Shown: piece after piece, positions 55,678-64,000 of the stretch | How positions within the stretch are numbered: the first letter of the stretch is position 1 | Layout: the number at the start of each line of letters is the position of its first letter | Assembly: GCF_030687575.1 (NCBI RefSeq) | Contig: NZ_CP117439.1 | Span: forward strand, 3,029,501 to 3,093,500 | From: Pseudomonas sp. FP2309 | GTDB taxonomy: Bacteria; Pseudomonadota; Gammaproteobacteria; Pseudomonadales; Pseudomonadaceae | DNA: 64,000 bases | Direction: 5' to 3' | Made by a program: the position numbers and the translations under genes | The notes under the pieces: model-generated | The model's database searches: none | The model's input: the letters and a program-made list of their open reading frames with translations, nothing else | What the model was told of the DNA's origin: nothing

Positions 55678-56121
55678 GTGCTGATGGGTTACCTGGGGCT
55701 GTTCTTCGCCGCGTTCGGCGCCGCGACGTTGCTGCCGCTGCAATCGGAAGCCGTGCTCGTCGGCCTGTTGCTCAGCGGGCAGTACAGCCTGGCATGGCTG
55801 CTGGGCATCGCCACCCTGGGCAATGTCTTGGGTTCGGTGGTCAATTGGTGGCTGGGACGCTGGGTGGAGCACTTCAGGCAACGCCGCTGGTTTCCGATCA
55901 GCGACAGGCAACTGGAAAAAGCCCGCAACCATTACCAACGCTGGGGGCATTGGACGCTGTTGCTCAGTTGGGTGCCGATCATCGGCGACCCGCTGACCCT
56001 GGTGGCCGGCGTAATGCGTGAGCCGTTCTGGCGGTTCCTGCTGCTGGTAACCCTGGCCAAAGGCGCACGCTATGGTGTGCTCGCCGCCGTGACCTTGCAG
56101 TGGGTTTTAATCCCCCGTTAA
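55678..56121 (+). CDS. YqaA/DedA-family inner-membrane protein
   Basis: The 147-aa membrane protein has three to four helices (YLGLFFAAFGAATLLPLQSEAV; LGIATLGNVLGSVVNWWLGRW; WTLLLSWVPIIGDPLTLVAG) and the DedA/SNARE-associated pattern. Likely involved in membrane homeostasis; no substrate is known for YqaA. GTG 55678 or ATG 55684 could start it; it is probably coupled to the DUF411 gene 4 nt upstream. Confidence 0.85.
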   Translation: MLMGYLGLFFAAFGAATLLPLQSEAVLVGLLLSGQYSLAWLLGIATLGNVLGSVVNWWLGRWVEHFRQRRWFPISDRQLEKARNHYQRWGHWTLLLSWVPIIGDPLTLVAGVMREPFWRFLLLVTLAKGARYGVLAAVTLQWVLIPR

Positions 56122-56167
56122 TCCCTTCGCAACAGCATCCGGACAGCCTTTTTCGGAGCCCCCGCCC

Positions 56168-57169
56168 ATGCCTTCACTGCGTATTTTTTGTCTCGCCGGC
56201 CTGCTGACGGCCAGCACCGCACCCGCGTTCGCCGCCACTTACGGCCCGGAACTGCAAGGTTTCCAATACCCCTACCCGCTTGAACATTTTCAATTCCAAT
56301 CCCAAGGCAAATCCTTGCAGATGGGCTATATGGACGTGCCCGCCAAAGGCACACCCAATGGCCGCAGCGTGGTGCTGATGCACGGCAAGAACTTTTGCGG
56401 CGCCACCTGGGAAGGCTCGATCAAAGCCTTGAGCGACGCCGGTTACCGCGTCATCGCGCCCGACCAGATCGGCTTCTGCAGCTCCAGCAAGCCCGACCAC
56501 TACCAGTACAGCTTCCAGCAATTGGCATCCAACACCCATCAACTGCTGGAAAAGCTCGGCATTCAAAAGGCCACCCTCCTCGGCCACTCCACCGGCGGCA
56601 TGCTCGCCACCCGTTACGCGCTGATGTACCCCGAGCAGACCGAGCAACTGGCGCTGGTCAACCCGATCGGCCTGGAAGACTGGAAAGCCCTGGGCGTACC
56701 CTACCTCACCGTCGACCAGTGGTATGCGCGTGAACTGAAGGTCAGCGCCGAGGGCATCCGCAAGTATCAGCTGAACACCTATTACGTGGGCCGCTGGAAG
56801 CCGGAGTACGAGCGCTGGGTGGACATGTACGTCGGTCTGGCCCAAGGTCCGGGGCGCAAGCTTGTCGCATGGAACTCGGCGTTGATTTACGACATGATCC
56901 TCAACCAGCCGGTGTACTACGAGTTCAAGAACCTGCAGATGCCTACGCTGTTATTGATCGGCACGTCCGACACCACCGCGATCAATAAGGACATCGCGTC
57001 GCCGGCGGTCAAGGCCAGGATCGGCAATTACCAGGTGCTGGGCAAACAGGTGGCGCAGTTGATCCCCCGCGCGACGCTGGTGGAGTTTCCGGGCCTGGGT
57101 CACGCGCCGCAAATGGAAGAACCGGCGAAGTTTCACCAAGCGCTGTTGCAGGGCCTGAACGCGCTTTAA
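56168..57169 (+). CDS. Secreted alpha/beta hydrolase
   Basis: The 333-aa precursor has a signal peptide (IFCLAGLLTASTAPAFA) and the alpha/beta hydrolase triad: nucleophile Ser in GHSTGGML, Asp in IGTSDTTAIN and His in LGHAPQMEEP. The oxyanion region is HGKNFCGATW. It likely acts on esters or amides in the periplasm; substrate unknown. It lies 46 nt after the YqaA-family gene. Confidence 0.9.
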   Translation: MPSLRIFCLAGLLTASTAPAFAATYGPELQGFQYPYPLEHFQFQSQGKSLQMGYMDVPAKGTPNGRSVVLMHGKNFCGATWEGSIKALSDAGYRVIAPDQIGFCSSSKPDHYQYSFQQLASNTHQLLEKLGIQKATLLGHSTGGMLATRYALMYPEQTEQLALVNPIGLEDWKALGVPYLTVDQWYARELKVSAEGIRKYQLNTYYVGRWKPEYERWVDMYVGLAQGPGRKLVAWNSALIYDMILNQPVYYEFKNLQMPTLLLIGTSDTTAINKDIASPAVKARIGNYQVLGKQVAQLIPRATLVEFPGLGHAPQMEEPAKFHQALLQGLNAL

Positions 57170-57195
57170 TCCAACCCTTTTCGAGGCATTCGTGC

Positions 57196-58149
57196 ATGTC
57201 GATACAGATCGCAGTCATTGATGATTGGCAACAGGTGGCCAGTAGTGTGGTGGATTGGTCGGTGCTGGAGGCCCTGGGCGCGGTGCACTTTGTGCACGAC
57301 TACCCGGCGGATACCGCGACGATGATCACGCGGTTACAGGCCTTCGAGGTGATCTGCGTGATGCGCGAACGCACCCCGTTCGACAGGGCACTGCTGCAGG
57401 GCCTGCCCAACCTCAAGTTGCTGGTTACCGGCGGCATGCGCAATGCGGCCATCGACCTGCCAGCGGCCAAGGCCCTGGGCATCGCGGTATGCGGCACCGA
57501 CAGCTACAAGCACGCGGCGCCGGAATTGACCTGGGCGCTGATCATGGCGTCGACCCGCAACCTGCTGGCCGAAGCCAATTCTCTGCGCGCGGGCCACTGG
57601 CAGGTGGGCTTGGGTGGCGATCTGTATGGCAAAACCCTGGGCATTCTCGGGCTGGGCAGCATTGGCCAGAAGGTGGCCCGATTTGCCCAGGCCTTCGGCA
57701 TGCGAGTGATCGCCTGGAGTGAAAACCTGACGCCGGAGCGCGCCAGCGAAACGGGTGTGACCTGGGTCAGTAAAAGGGAGCTGTTCGAACAGGCCGATAT
57801 CCTGAGCGTGCATCTGGTACTCAGCGAACGCAGCCGTGGCCTGGTGGATGCCGAGGCGTTGAGTTGGATGAAACCGAGCGCGCGGCTGGTGAATACCGCT
57901 CGCGGGCCGATTGTGGACGAGCAGGCGTTGATTGAGGCCCTGCAGAGCGGTCGCCTGGCCGGCGCGGCATTGGACGTATATGGCGAAGAGCCACTCCCCG
58001 TGGATCACCCGTTCCGCCACTTACCCACTGTATTGGCCACGCCCCATGTCGGCTACGTGAGTGAGCAAAACTACCGGCAGTTCTATCAGCAAATGATTGA
58101 GGACATCCAAGCCTGGGCGAACAAGGCGCCCATTCGTGTGCTGTGCTGA
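57196..58149 (+). CDS. D-2-hydroxyacid dehydrogenase family protein
   Basis: The 317-aa NAD-dependent protein has the Rossmann motif ILGLGSIGQKVARFAQ, catalytic Arg in NTARGPIVD, Glu in VYGEEPLPVDHP and His in ATPHVGY, as in D-3-phosphoglycerate/D-lactate dehydrogenase families. The N-terminal catalytic part is MSIQIAVIDDWQQVASS. Substrate unknown. A REPIN follows 25 nt after the stop. Confidence 0.9.
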   Translation: MSIQIAVIDDWQQVASSVVDWSVLEALGAVHFVHDYPADTATMITRLQAFEVICVMRERTPFDRALLQGLPNLKLLVTGGMRNAAIDLPAAKALGIAVCGTDSYKHAAPELTWALIMASTRNLLAEANSLRAGHWQVGLGGDLYGKTLGILGLGSIGQKVARFAQAFGMRVIAWSENLTPERASETGVTWVSKRELFEQADILSVHLVLSERSRGLVDAEALSWMKPSARLVNTARGPIVDEQALIEALQSGRLAGAALDVYGEEPLPVDHPFRHLPTVLATPHVGYVSEQNYRQFYQQMIEDIQAWANKAPIRVLC

Positions 58150-58174
58150 CGCACCATTAGAGGGCGCCCGCGCC

Positions 58175-58310
58175 TTTGTGGCGAGCGGGCTTGCCCGTAC
58201 CAGGGCGTGAAAAGGCGCCATTGCGGGGGCGCTGATTGATCTGGATCAACGCCCCGACTCTTTTTGGGGCTGCCGTGCAACCCCATGCGGACGAGCCCAT
58301 TCGCCACAAA
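58175..58310. repeat. REPIN (paired inverted REP elements)
   Basis: tttGTGGCGAGCGGGCTTGCCCG at 58175 is answered by an inverted, diverged copy (gacgagcccattcgccacaaa) ending at 58310, enclosing about 90 nt. This is the non-autonomous REPIN form typical of fluorescent pseudomonads, mobilised by RAYT transposases, none of which is in the window. Confidence 0.75.
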
Positions 58311-58685
58311 CAGGCCGCGACGCCCGGCCCGTAAGGGCGCTAATACCCTTATCGTTTGTGGTTACAAGATTTTTGTCCTACAAAAACCGCTCAAAAGGCC
58401 TACAGGCTCTGGGATCTGTCCTAGACTCATGACCGATGGGTCCGTTCGAAAACAAAAACCCCGCAAAAAAACTAAACTTTTCAACTCGGCCCTTGGTCAA
58501 GTTTTAAGGCAAGGCGAGCACACCGCGATTCACGCTACATGCCCGTCCATCCATTCTTTTAAAGCTATCCGTACAACTGGCATACGCCTTGCCAGTTTGT
58601 AATGCGCTTGCGCGCTTGGCCGCAGGAAGCGGTCATCGGAGCTAGTGGCAGCGGGCCACTAGCCGACCAACACGTGGAGAGAACT
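58311..58685. other. Leader region of the glgA operon
   Basis: 375 nt with no convincing ORF. It must contain the promoter of glgA-treZ-malQ. AT-rich parts near 58360-58500 are unlike the flanking coding sequence; no sigma or operator motif was assigned. Confidence 0.4.
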
Positions 58686-60239
58686 ATGATCAGTGCCGCA
58701 GTAAGTATTCAGGGAGAACGTGTTAGTCAGCCAGTTGGCGGGTCGACCCCTTCAGTCGACCTCAACACGGTGCGGCCGGTGTCCAGTCATAACCCCAATC
58801 GAAAGAAAGTGCTGTTTGTCACGTCCGAATTCGCCGACCTGGTAAAGACCGGCGGCCTGGGCGACGTGTCGGCCGCCCTGCCACGCGCCATGGCCCATCT
58901 GCACGATGTGCGCGTGCTGATCCCTGGTTACCCGCAGGTGATGGAAAGCGATAACCCGATCCACATCATCGGCGAACTGGGTGGCCACGCCGCGCTGCCG
59001 CCGTGCAAGATCGGGCGCATGGACCTCAAGGACGGACTGGTCATCTATGTGCTGATCTGCCCTGAGCTGTACGAGCGCGAAGGCACCCCCTACGGCGCCA
59101 ACAACGGCCGCGACTGGCCCGACAACCATATTCGCTTCGCCCGCCTGGGCCTGGCCGCCGCCGACATGGCCGCCAACCTCGCGCAGATCCACTGGTGCCC
59201 GGACCTGGTGCACGCCCACGACTGGCCCGCTGGCCTGGCTCCGGCGTATATGCACTGGCGCGGGTCACGCACGCCCACCCTGTTCACCATTCATAACCTG
59301 GCCTATCAAGGCGTGGTCAGCCTGGCCTCCACGCCGGAGCTGGGTATTCCGCCACACGCCTTGCAGCAGGAAGGCATGGAGTTCTACGGCAAGATGTCGT
59401 TCCTCAAGGCCGGCATGGCGTACTCCAGCCATATCACCACGGTGAGCGCCACCTACGCCCAGGAAATCACCACGCCGGAATTCGGCTGCGGCCTCGACGG
59501 TTTCCTCGCCGCCAAGACCCAGCAAGGCCTGCTCAGCGGAATCCCCAACGGTATCGATGAAAGCTGGGAAACCTCCACCGATGAGCATCTGATCCATAAC
59601 TTCAATATCGGCGACTGGGAAGGCAAGGCGATCAACGCCGCCCATGTACGCGAGCTGTTCGGCCTGCATGACTCCAGCGGCCCGCTGTTCGCTGTGGTCT
59701 CGCGCCTGGTTTATCAGAAAGGCCTGGACCTGACCGAAGCGGTCGCCAGTTTTATCGTCGAGAACGGCGGCCAGATCGCGATCATCGGGCGTGGCGAACC
59801 GGAAGAAGAACAGGCCATGCGTGAACTGGCCTTGCGCTTTCCCGGCCAGGTCGGTGTGCGTATCGGCTTTAACGAGACCGATGCACGGCGCATGTTTGCC
59901 GGCAGCGACTTCCTGCTGATGCCTTCGCGTTATGAACCGTGCGGCCTGAGCCAGATGTACGCGCAGCGCTTCGGTTCACTGCCGGTTGCGCGCAACACCG
60001 GCGGTCTGGCCGACACCATCGAGAATGGCGTCACCGGGTTCCTGTTCAATGAGTCCACCGTGCAAAGTTATGAAGAAGCCCTGAGCCGCGCGTTCAAGGT
60101 ATTCGCCTTCCCCGGTCTGCTCAACGCCATGCGTTGCCGTGCCATGACCCAACCCTTCAACTGGTGCCAGGCGGTCGAACCCTACGCCGAACTGTACGAA
60201 CAACTGGTGGTTAAAGCACTGGGGAAACAAGCCAAGTAA
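58686..60239 (+). CDS. glgA: Glycogen synthase (ADP/UDP-glucose:glucan glucosyltransferase)
   Basis: The 517-aa GT5 enzyme begins MISAAVSIQGERVSQPVGGS and then has the substrate site KTGGLGDVSAALPRA, HAHDWPAGLAPAY and the C-terminal RYEPCGLSQMYAQRFGSLPVARNTGG. Extends alpha-1,4-glucans from nucleotide sugar. tggagagaact precedes the ATG; longer in-frame starts lie in the leader. It heads the operon with treZ (19 nt gap) and malQ. Confidence 0.94.
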   Translation: MISAAVSIQGERVSQPVGGSTPSVDLNTVRPVSSHNPNRKKVLFVTSEFADLVKTGGLGDVSAALPRAMAHLHDVRVLIPGYPQVMESDNPIHIIGELGGHAALPPCKIGRMDLKDGLVIYVLICPELYEREGTPYGANNGRDWPDNHIRFARLGLAAADMAANLAQIHWCPDLVHAHDWPAGLAPAYMHWRGSRTPTLFTIHNLAYQGVVSLASTPELGIPPHALQQEGMEFYGKMSFLKAGMAYSSHITTVSATYAQEITTPEFGCGLDGFLAAKTQQGLLSGIPNGIDESWETSTDEHLIHNFNIGDWEGKAINAAHVRELFGLHDSSGPLFAVVSRLVYQKGLDLTEAVASFIVENGGQIAIIGRGEPEEEQAMRELALRFPGQVGVRIGFNETDARRMFAGSDFLLMPSRYEPCGLSQMYAQRFGSLPVARNTGGLADTIENGVTGFLFNESTVQSYEEALSRAFKVFAFPGLLNAMRCRAMTQPFNWCQAVEPYAELYEQLVVKALGKQAK

Positions 60240-60258
60240 TCAAGGGAGGTCTCTATAG

Positions 60259-62004
60259 ATGCCATTACGGACTCTGGAAACCTGGCCCCACGGCGCAATC
60301 ATGCTGGACGCGCAACACACGCGTTTTGCCTTGTGGGCGCCAGACGCGTTTTATGTGAGCGTTGAATTGGAAAGCGGTCAGTCCGTGGCCATGCTGCCGC
60401 AGGCAGACGGCTGGTTTGAAACAGAAATAAAGTGCCCGGCCGGCACGCGCTACCGCTACAACGTCGACGGCGAACGGGAGGTGCCTGACCCGGCCTCCCG
60501 GGCCCAGGCCGATGATGTACACGGTTGGAGCGTGGTGGTCGACCCGCTCGCTTACCCCTGGCAGCATGCCAACTGGCAAGGCCGCCCGTGGCACGAGGCG
60601 GTGATCTACGAGCTGCACGTCGGCGCGCTGGGGGGCTACGCCGAGGTCGAGAAACACCTGCCACGCCTGGCCGAGCTGGGCGTCACCGCCATTGAACTGA
60701 TGCCCCTGGCGCAGTTTCCCGGCGAACGAAACTGGGGCTACGACGGCGTGCTGCCGTATGCGCCCCAGTCCTCCTACGGCACCCCGGAACAACTCAAACA
60801 CCTGATCGACAGCGCCCATGGGCACGGCCTCGCCGTGATTCTCGATGTGGTCTACAACCACTTCGGCCCCGACGGCAATTACCTGGGCCAGTACGCGCAG
60901 GGCTTCTTTCGTGAAGACGTGCACACCCCGTGGGGCGCGGGCATCGATTTCGACCGCCGGGAGGTGCGCGACTTCTTCCTCGACAACGCACTGATGTGGT
61001 TGATGGAGTACCGCTTCGACGGCCTGCGCCTGGACGCCGTGCACGCCATCGACAACCCCGGGTTCCTGCAACAGCTGGCACAGCGCGTGCGTGAACAGGT
61101 CGAGACCGGTCGCCACGTGTGGCTGGTGCTGGAAAACGAATTCAACCAGGCGGGCCTGCTGGAACGGGATTTCGACGCGCAGTGGAATGACGATGGCCAC
61201 AACGCCCTGCACGTGTTGCTCACCGGCGAAACCGACGCCTACTACAGCGACTTCGCCACCGACACCACCGCCAAACTCGCCCGTTGCCTGAGCGAAGGTT
61301 TTATCTACCAAGGCCATACCACCCGCCATGGCCATGCCCGTGGCGAACCCAGCGGGCACCTGCCGCCGAGCGCGTTTGTGTTGTTTTTGCAAAACCATGA
61401 CCAGATCGGCAACCGTGCCCTGGGCGAACGCCTGCATCAGCTCTGTTCGCCCCAGGCACTCGAAGCGGCGACCGCGCTGCTGTTGTTGTCGCCGATGATT
61501 CCGCTGATGTTCATGGGCGATGAGGTCAACGCCCGCGAACCCTTTCTGTTTTTCACCGACCACCACGGCGAACTGGCCGAGGCGGTGCGCGAAGGCCGGC
61601 GCAATGAGTTTGCCGACTTCGCCGCCTTCCACGACCCTGAGCGGCGCGAACGCATCCCCGATCCCAACGCGCTGGAGACGTTCCGGCAATCAGCGCCGGT
61701 GTTTGTGGAGAACGCCCACACTGAGCTTTATCGCCATCTGCTGAAACTGCGCCACCGTCACATCACCCCGCACTTGCCCGGCAGCGTGGCATTGGGCGCG
61801 CAGGTGCTGGCAGACGGTGCCGTGACTGCGCGCTGGCGCCTGGGCAACGGCCGCGTGTTGCAGATCGACCTGAACCTCAGTGCCAGCGCCGTGGCTCACA
61901 CCGCGCCGGCGCAGATTATTTTCGCCACGCCTGCCGACCAAGGCGCGCACCTGCCGCCGCACAGCGCACGCGTGAGCCTTTTCCCTGTTGGAGAACACCC
62001 TTGA
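60259..62004 (+). CDS. treZ: Malto-oligosyltrehalose trehalohydrolase
   Basis: The 581-aa GH13 enzyme releases trehalose from maltooligosyltrehalose. It has an N-terminal CBM48-like domain (RFALWAPDAFYVSVELE), the catalytic Asp in DGLRLDAVHAI, Glu in LVLENEFNQ and Asp in FLQNHDQIGNRA. The partner treY is expected just downstream, outside the window. TGA overlaps the malQ TTG. Confidence 0.94.
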   Translation: MPLRTLETWPHGAIMLDAQHTRFALWAPDAFYVSVELESGQSVAMLPQADGWFETEIKCPAGTRYRYNVDGEREVPDPASRAQADDVHGWSVVVDPLAYPWQHANWQGRPWHEAVIYELHVGALGGYAEVEKHLPRLAELGVTAIELMPLAQFPGERNWGYDGVLPYAPQSSYGTPEQLKHLIDSAHGHGLAVILDVVYNHFGPDGNYLGQYAQGFFREDVHTPWGAGIDFDRREVRDFFLDNALMWLMEYRFDGLRLDAVHAIDNPGFLQQLAQRVREQVETGRHVWLVLENEFNQAGLLERDFDAQWNDDGHNALHVLLTGETDAYYSDFATDTTAKLARCLSEGFIYQGHTTRHGHARGEPSGHLPPSAFVLFLQNHDQIGNRALGERLHQLCSPQALEAATALLLLSPMIPLMFMGDEVNAREPFLFFTDHHGELAEAVREGRRNEFADFAAFHDPERRERIPDPNALETFRQSAPVFVENAHTELYRHLLKLRHRHITPHLPGSVALGAQVLADGAVTARWRLGNGRVLQIDLNLSASAVAHTAPAQIIFATPADQGAHLPPHSARVSLFPVGEHP

Positions 62005-64000
62005 GCGAAGCGAACCTTGAACTGCTCGCCAGCCGCGCGGGCCTGGCCGTCGATTGGATCGATGCCAACGGCCGTCCGCAACGCGTAACACCGGACGCTC
62101 TGCGCGCCGTCCTCAAAGGCCTGGGCCACCCGGCCGACATCGATGCCGAGATCGACGCCAGCCTGCTGGAACTGGAGCAGGCACAACACGACAAACACCT
62201 GCCTCCGTTGCTGACGATCGACAGCGGCGAGGGCCTGGATCTGGCCCACTATTTCGAACCCGATACCCTGTGCCGGGTCAGCCTGGAAGACGGCGAGACT
62301 CTGGAGCTGCGACTGGACGGCAACGCCGTGCTGCCCGGTGTGATCGCCCTGGGTTACCACCAAGTGCACATCAACGACCAGACTTTCACCCTGGCCGTCG
62401 CCCCCACCCACTGCTACAGCGTCGCCGAAGCGGTCGACAGCCGGCCGGCCCGCGCCTGGGGGCTGAGTGCGCAATTGTATTCCCTGCGCCGCCTGGGCGA
62501 CGGAGGCTTTGGCGATACCCTGGCCCTGGAACACCTGGCGCGCGCGGCCGCCGAGCGCGGGGCCGATGCCCTGGCGATCAGCCCGATGCATGCGATGTTC
62601 AGCGCCGACACCGGCCGCTACAGCCCCTATTCGCCGTCCAGTCGTTTGTTCCTTAACAGCCTGTATGCCTCGCCCGGCTGCATCCTCGGCGAGCGTGAAG
62701 TGCGCAACGCCATTGAAGCCCTCGGCCTGGAAGACGAGCTGCATGCCCTGGAACAGCTCGAGCTGATCGACTGGCCGGCCGCCGCCAAGGCCAAGCAGCG
62801 GGTGTTCCGTGCGTTGTATGAAGACTTCCGCCATGGCCAGAACCCGCAACACGCCGACTTCCTGAGTTTCCGCCAGGCCGGCGGTGAAGCGCTGGAGAAC
62901 CACTGCCGCTTCGAAGCCGTGCAAGCGGCGCGCGCCGCTGCCGGTGAAGCGCTCGACTGGCGCCACTGGCCCGAGGACTGGCGCACGCCGCAGAGCCCGG
63001 CATTGGCAAGATTCGCCGAGGACAACCGCGACGAAATTGGTTATTTCGCCTTTACCCAATGGCTGATCGCACGTTGCCTGGCACGCGCCCAGCAAGCCGC
63101 CAAAGGCAGCGGCATGGGCGTCGGCTTGATCGCCGACCTCGCGGTAGGCGCCGATGGCGGTGGCAGCCAGGCATGGAGCCGCCAGGATGAGCTGCTGTCA
63201 GGCCTGACCGTGGGCGCGCCGCCGGATATTCTCAACCGCGCCGGCCAAGGCTGGGGCATTTCCGCGTTCTCGCCGGAAGGCCTCAAGCGCAACGGCTTTC
63301 GCGCGTTCATCGAGATGCTGCGGGCCAACTTCGCCCATGCCGGCGGCCTGCGCATTGACCATGTCATGGGCCTGCAACGCCTGTGGGTGATGCCCATGGA
63401 CGCCTCGCCCCGCGACGGCGCGTACCTGTATTACCCGGTGGATGACCTGCTGCGCCTGCTCGCACTGGAGTCCCATCGTCACCAGGCCATCGTGCTCGGT
63501 GAAGACTTGGGCACGGTGCCCGATGGCCTGCGCGAAAAACTCATCGGCCGTTCGATTCTGGGCATGCGCGTGCTGCTGTTCGAGCAAGGCCACGACGGCC
63601 AGTTCAACCCGATCCTCGACTGGCCGGACAACGCCCTGGCCACCACCAGCACTCACGACTTGCCCACGCTCAACGGCTGGTGGCACAGCCGCGATATCGA
63701 CTGGAACGTCCAGTTGGGCCTGATCGATGCGCCCACCGTGGAGCAATGGAGCGAACATCGCCTGCGTGAACGCCAGGCGCTGCGCCAGGCACTGAGTCAG
63801 GACCCGCAGAATTTCGTCGATGAGATCCGCAACGAAACCGACCACATGATCGACGCCAGCGTGCGCTACCTCGGCCACACCCGCGCGCCCCTGGTGCTGT
63901 TGCCCCTGGAAGATGCGCTGGGCGTCGAGGAGCAGGCCAACCTGCCCGGCACCACCGACACTCACCCTAACTGGCGCCGACGCCTGACGGGAGAAGCCTC
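62001..64000 (+). CDS. malQ: 4-alpha-glucanotransferase (amylomaltase), 3' end beyond the window
   Basis: The reading frame starts at TTG 62001 (overlapping the treZ stop) and stays open to the right edge, about 666 codons. GH77 features seen: the N-terminal SEANLELLASRAGLAVDWID, YSPSSRLFLNSLYASP, LRIDHVMGLQRLW with the nucleophile Asp, VLGEDLGTVPDGLREK with the acid/base Glu, and STHDLPTLNGWW. It transfers glucan chains and links with GlgA, TreZ and TreY. The last residues (NWRRRLTGEAS) indicate that only the extreme C-terminus is missing. Confidence 0.93.
   Translation, partial: MSEANLELLASRAGLAVDWIDANGRPQRVTPDALRAVLKGLGHPADIDAEIDASLLELEQAQHDKHLPPLLTIDSGEGLDLAHYFEPDTLCRVSLEDGETLELRLDGNAVLPGVIALGYHQVHINDQTFTLAVAPTHCYSVAEAVDSRPARAWGLSAQLYSLRRLGDGGFGDTLALEHLARAAAERGADALAISPMHAMFSADTGRYSPYSPSSRLFLNSLYASPGCILGEREVRNAIEALGLEDELHALEQLELIDWPAAAKAKQRVFRALYEDFRHGQNPQHADFLSFRQAGGEALENHCRFEAVQAARAAAGEALDWRHWPEDWRTPQSPALARFAEDNRDEIGYFAFTQWLIARCLARAQQAAKGSGMGVGLIADLAVGADGGGSQAWSRQDELLSGLTVGAPPDILNRAGQGWGISAFSPEGLKRNGFRAFIEMLRANFAHAGGLRIDHVMGLQRLWVMPMDASPRDGAYLYYPVDDLLRLLALESHRHQAIVLGEDLGTVPDGLREKLIGRSILGMRVLLFEQGHDGQFNPILDWPDNALATTSTHDLPTLNGWWHSRDIDWNVQLGLIDAPTVEQWSEHRLRERQALRQALSQDPQNFVDEIRNETDHMIDASVRYLGHTRAPLVLLPLEDALGVEEQANLPGTTDTHPNWRRRLTGEA

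Noticed and set aside
60265..61689. Minus-strand frame of 474 codons opposite treZ
   Set aside because: Antisense shadow of treZ in high-GC sequence; composition is His/Val/Gly biased with no domain.
61896..63095. Minus-strand frame opposite malQ
   Set aside because: malQ is open across the entire region with GH77 motifs; the antisense frame has none.

Overview
The window is about 61% GC and densely packed with genes on both strands. Its contents point to a fluorescent pseudomonad (Pseudomonas fluorescens group): a PvdQ-type pyoverdine acylase behind a PvdS-type promoter, GlgA/TreZ/MalQ trehalose-glycogen genes, a LOV histidine kinase of the Pseudomonas type, KGG-repeat stress proteins, a nine-cysteine pseudomonad metallothionein, and REP/REPIN elements built on a GAGCGGGCTTGCCC core. 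It is ordinary chromosome: no prophage, insertion sequence or CRISPR array was seen.

Layout. 1-8.2 kb: redox and detoxification genes (gloA, ahpF, ahpC, gor) and galU. A divergent tyrosine recombinase / KfrA-like pair with a 20-bp palindromic operator candidate sits between ahpC and gor. 8.5-10.5 kb: small conserved proteins and lipoproteins. 10.5-12.3 kb: alkylation repair (alkB, and an ada whose N-terminal zinc cysteines are all replaced). 12.4-17.4 kb: nitronate monooxygenase, modABC behind a textbook ModE box, topoisomerase IB, and the collapsed remnant of an ABC-F ATPase gene. 17.4-20.2 kb: DUF1275 membrane protein, a lipoprotein with a structured 3' region, and azlCD. 20.3-23.1 kb: arsRBCH. 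23.2-26.7 kb: AraC regulator, LysE exporter, a decayed mgtA remnant, DinB-like and GFA proteins. tRNA-Leu(TAA) lies at 27.0 kb.

27.4-39.7 kb reads as a stress and signalling block: a 1380-aa CheB-CheR-PAS-kinase-receiver hybrid, small coupled ORFs, a ClpP-like protease that overlaps the 3' end of a convergent LOV kinase, two KGG-repeat proteins, a metallothionein with an added acidic tail, a PAS-GGDEF cyclase and a GH13 trehalose-synthase-like enzyme. 39.8-44 kb: 4-hydroxyproline catabolism (AraC/PAS regulator diverging from epimerase, deaminase and FAD oxidase genes). 44-47 kb: GlxA-like regulator, LysE exporter, several very small ORFs, tRNA-Cys. 47.2-50.1 kb: pvdQ and a Fur-like winged-helix protein. 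50.1-58.1 kb: LysR regulator with aldo/keto reductase, a chemoreceptor, SRPBCC, DUF411, YqaA, alpha/beta hydrolase and D-2-hydroxyacid dehydrogenase genes. 58.2-64 kb: a REPIN, then glgA-treZ-malQ, with malQ running off the window.

The observations most worth checking are the zinc-less Ada, the recombinase/KfrA locus with its palindrome, the metallothionein fusion, the LOV kinase/ClpP-like pair, the two gene-decay scars, and several terminators that no annotated gene explains and that may end small RNAs.
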